A stretch of DNA of 5,173 nt from Lentisphaerota bacterium (GTDB taxonomy: Bacteria; Verrucomicrobiota; Lentisphaeria; Oligosphaerales; Oligosphaeraceae), in contig JAAZKQ010000651.1 in assembly GCA_012799755.1 (NCBI GenBank), positions 1 to 5,173 of the forward strand, given 5' to 3'. Below the pieces are notes generated by a model. That model saw nothing but the letters and a program-made list of their open reading frames with translations, was not told the origin of the DNA and did no database searches. Numbering within the stretch: position 1 is the stretch's first letter; every line of letters starts with the position of its first letter. The position numbers and the translations under genes were made by a program. Shown in pieces: positions 4,115 to 5,173 of this stretch.

Positions 4115-5173
4115 CTATTCGTCCCGGTAGCGGATTTCGTAGAGTTTCCAGCCGACTTGGCGGACGCCTTCCAGGAGTTCGTGGTATGGCAGATCGGTGC
4201 CGGTGAGGAGGCCGATTTCGGCGTTGGCGCCGTCGCTGCGGCCGGTGGTGGCGCAGTCGCCGAGTTGGAACCAGTGGGCGCCGACGAAGAGCGGGCTCTT
4301 GAGGGCGCTGCGGATATAGGTGACGTAGGCGTCGCGTCGCGCTTCCTGGTCGGGCACGGGCTTGAGACTGGGATAGAAAAAGCCGCGGGTGAGGGTGCCG
4401 AAGTGGAATTCGCCGACCATCACCGGCATATCAAGGCCCTCGGGGAGCGCGAAGTCGTCCAGCGTGTAACGGTAGAGATTGTAACTGACCACATCGCAAT
4501 GGCGGGCGGCGGCGCGGCCGGCGTTGTCATTCCAGGGCGAGAAACGGCAGCCGAGATCAAGTTTGTTCGGCGCGATTTCCTTGACGATGGCATGGACCGT
4601 GCTGAAGTACTGGTCGGCGATGCGGGTGTAGAACGCGTTCATGTCAGCATCGCTGGCGTCTTTGTCGGGCAAGTCGGTTTTGGCGAGCCAGTCGTCCCAG
4701 CTGGCATAGTCGCTGCGCCAGGCCTGATTGAGGGCGGCGAGGTCCCGGTATTTCTCCTTCAGCCATGCCTGCATGGCAATTTTCGCGGGCTGGGTGGCGG
4801 GCGACGCGACGGTGGCTTTCGCGAGGCTTACGCCGTCATTGCCCCAGGACATTTCATTGTTGATGAAGAAGCCGATGCACCACGGGTCTTCATAGGCGAA
4901 GTCGTAGTTGCCCAGACTGCGGCGCAGCGACGCGGCGAATTCCGGCGCGAAGGGGTCGGGGAATTTTCCCCAATGGCCCTTTGAACCTTCAATGAAGATG
5001 CCCCTGGCGCCGAGCGAAACCACGTACGGCGTGCGCCGCATGCGGGCGATGTCCATTGAGGACCAATTGGCGATGGTGTTCATGCCCCAGCTGCTCAGGC
5101 GGCGGTGAATGCGGTCGGAGTAAATCGCGCTCCAGTTTTCGCCGTACTTGCGGTAGAGATTGGCGGCTGCGAA
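4115..5173 (-). CDS. clan GH-A glycoside hydrolase, GH50 beta-agarase-like (N-terminus beyond window)
   Basis: The C-terminal 352 residues of a (beta/alpha)8 glycosidase; the frame stays open to the right edge, so the Met at 5081-5083 is internal. The visible part starts FAAANLYRKYGENW and reaches RRLSSWGMNTIANWS (24-38), a typical early strand of GH50/GH42-like enzymes. The likely acid/base is Glu107 in IGFFINNEMSWG and the nucleophile is Glu255 in MPVMVGEFHFG, 148 residues apart, as expected for a retaining clan GH-A enzyme. The C-terminal GAHWFQLGDCATTGRSDG (298-315) recalls GH50 agarases closely. GH50 members release products from agarose or related galactans; the true substrate here is unproven, and GH42-type beta-galactosidase activity is the main alternative. 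Any signal peptide lies outside the window. The gene converges on the transporter-GH28 operon, suggesting a shared carbohydrate locus under separate control. Its stop is a TAG at 4117-4115; I see no convincing intrinsic terminator beyond it. Confidence 0.85.
   Translation of the reverse strand, partial: FAAANLYRKYGENWSAIYSDRIHRRLSSWGMNTIANWSSMDIARMRRTPYVVSLGARGIFIEGSKGHWGKFPDPFAPEFAASLRRSLGNYDFAYEDPWCIGFFINNEMSWGNDGVSLAKATVASPATQPAKIAMQAWLKEKYRDLAALNQAWRSDYASWDDWLAKTDLPDKDASDADMNAFYTRIADQYFSTVHAIVKEIAPNKLDLGCRFSPWNDNAGRAAARHCDVVSYNLYRYTLDDFALPEGLDMPVMVGEFHFGTLTRGFFYPSLKPVPDQEARRDAYVTYIRSALKSPLFVGAHWFQLGDCATTGRSDGANAEIGLLTGTDLPYHELLEGVRQVGWKLYEIRYRDE

Noticed and set aside
4157..4984. Plus-strand open frame (275 codons) opposite the GH50-like gene
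   Set aside because: Gly/Ala/Val/Glu-rich without motifs; the opposite strand carries both catalytic Glu motifs of a clan GH-A enzyme.
5081..5083. Met codon as the start of the GH50-like gene
   Set aside because: The frame continues open to the window edge and encodes conserved sequence (YGENW, RRLSSWG) upstream of this Met.

Overview
The window reads as a carbohydrate-utilisation locus from a bacterium of moderately high G+C. My best guess for the lineage is the PVC superphylum, perhaps Lentisphaerota or a relative. That guess rests on two things: the pairing of divergent GH28-like and agarase/galactosidase-like enzymes, and intergenic repeats built on CGCAGATTA units and GATC nonamers. It is recall and inference; no 16S or marker gene is present.

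Layout, left to right. Positions 1-243 are non-coding: a perfect 8-bp hairpin at 41-63, then an AT-rich promoter-like stretch with a small dyad at 189-203. A DeoR-family transcriptional regulator follows (244-996, +). The 216-bp gap 997-1212 holds no credible gene. It carries a TCACAA-N3-TTGCGA dyad (1053-1067), a fair sigma70-type promoter (1098-1125) and a leader hairpin. Next come an MFS transporter resembling MdtG/DHA1 proteins (1213-2436, +) and, 19 bp later, a GH28-like right-handed beta-helix protein without a signal peptide (2456-3745, +). These two look like one operon, closed by an intrinsic terminator whose left arm lies inside the last codons (3725-3758).

Positions 3746-4114 form a convergent intergenic region. 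Most of it is a 329-bp structure (3775-4103) bounded by 31-bp inverted repeats that differ at one position. Each arm is three copies of the 9-mer CGCAGATTA. The interior holds nine GATC sites, mostly spaced exactly 9 bp apart. On the minus strand, 4115-5173 is the C-terminal 352 residues of a clan GH-A glycosidase, most like GH50 beta-agarases; it runs off the right edge.

Proposed working model (inference): the DeoR-type regulator senses a phosphorylated sugar and controls the transporter-hydrolase operon. The transporter moves a sugar or oligosaccharide, and the cytoplasmic GH28-like enzyme processes it. The GH50-like enzyme may act on a related galactan-type substrate. The most unusual items are the repeat element between the convergent genes and the GH28-like protein, which keeps the catalytic aspartates but has lost the GHG and RIK motifs.
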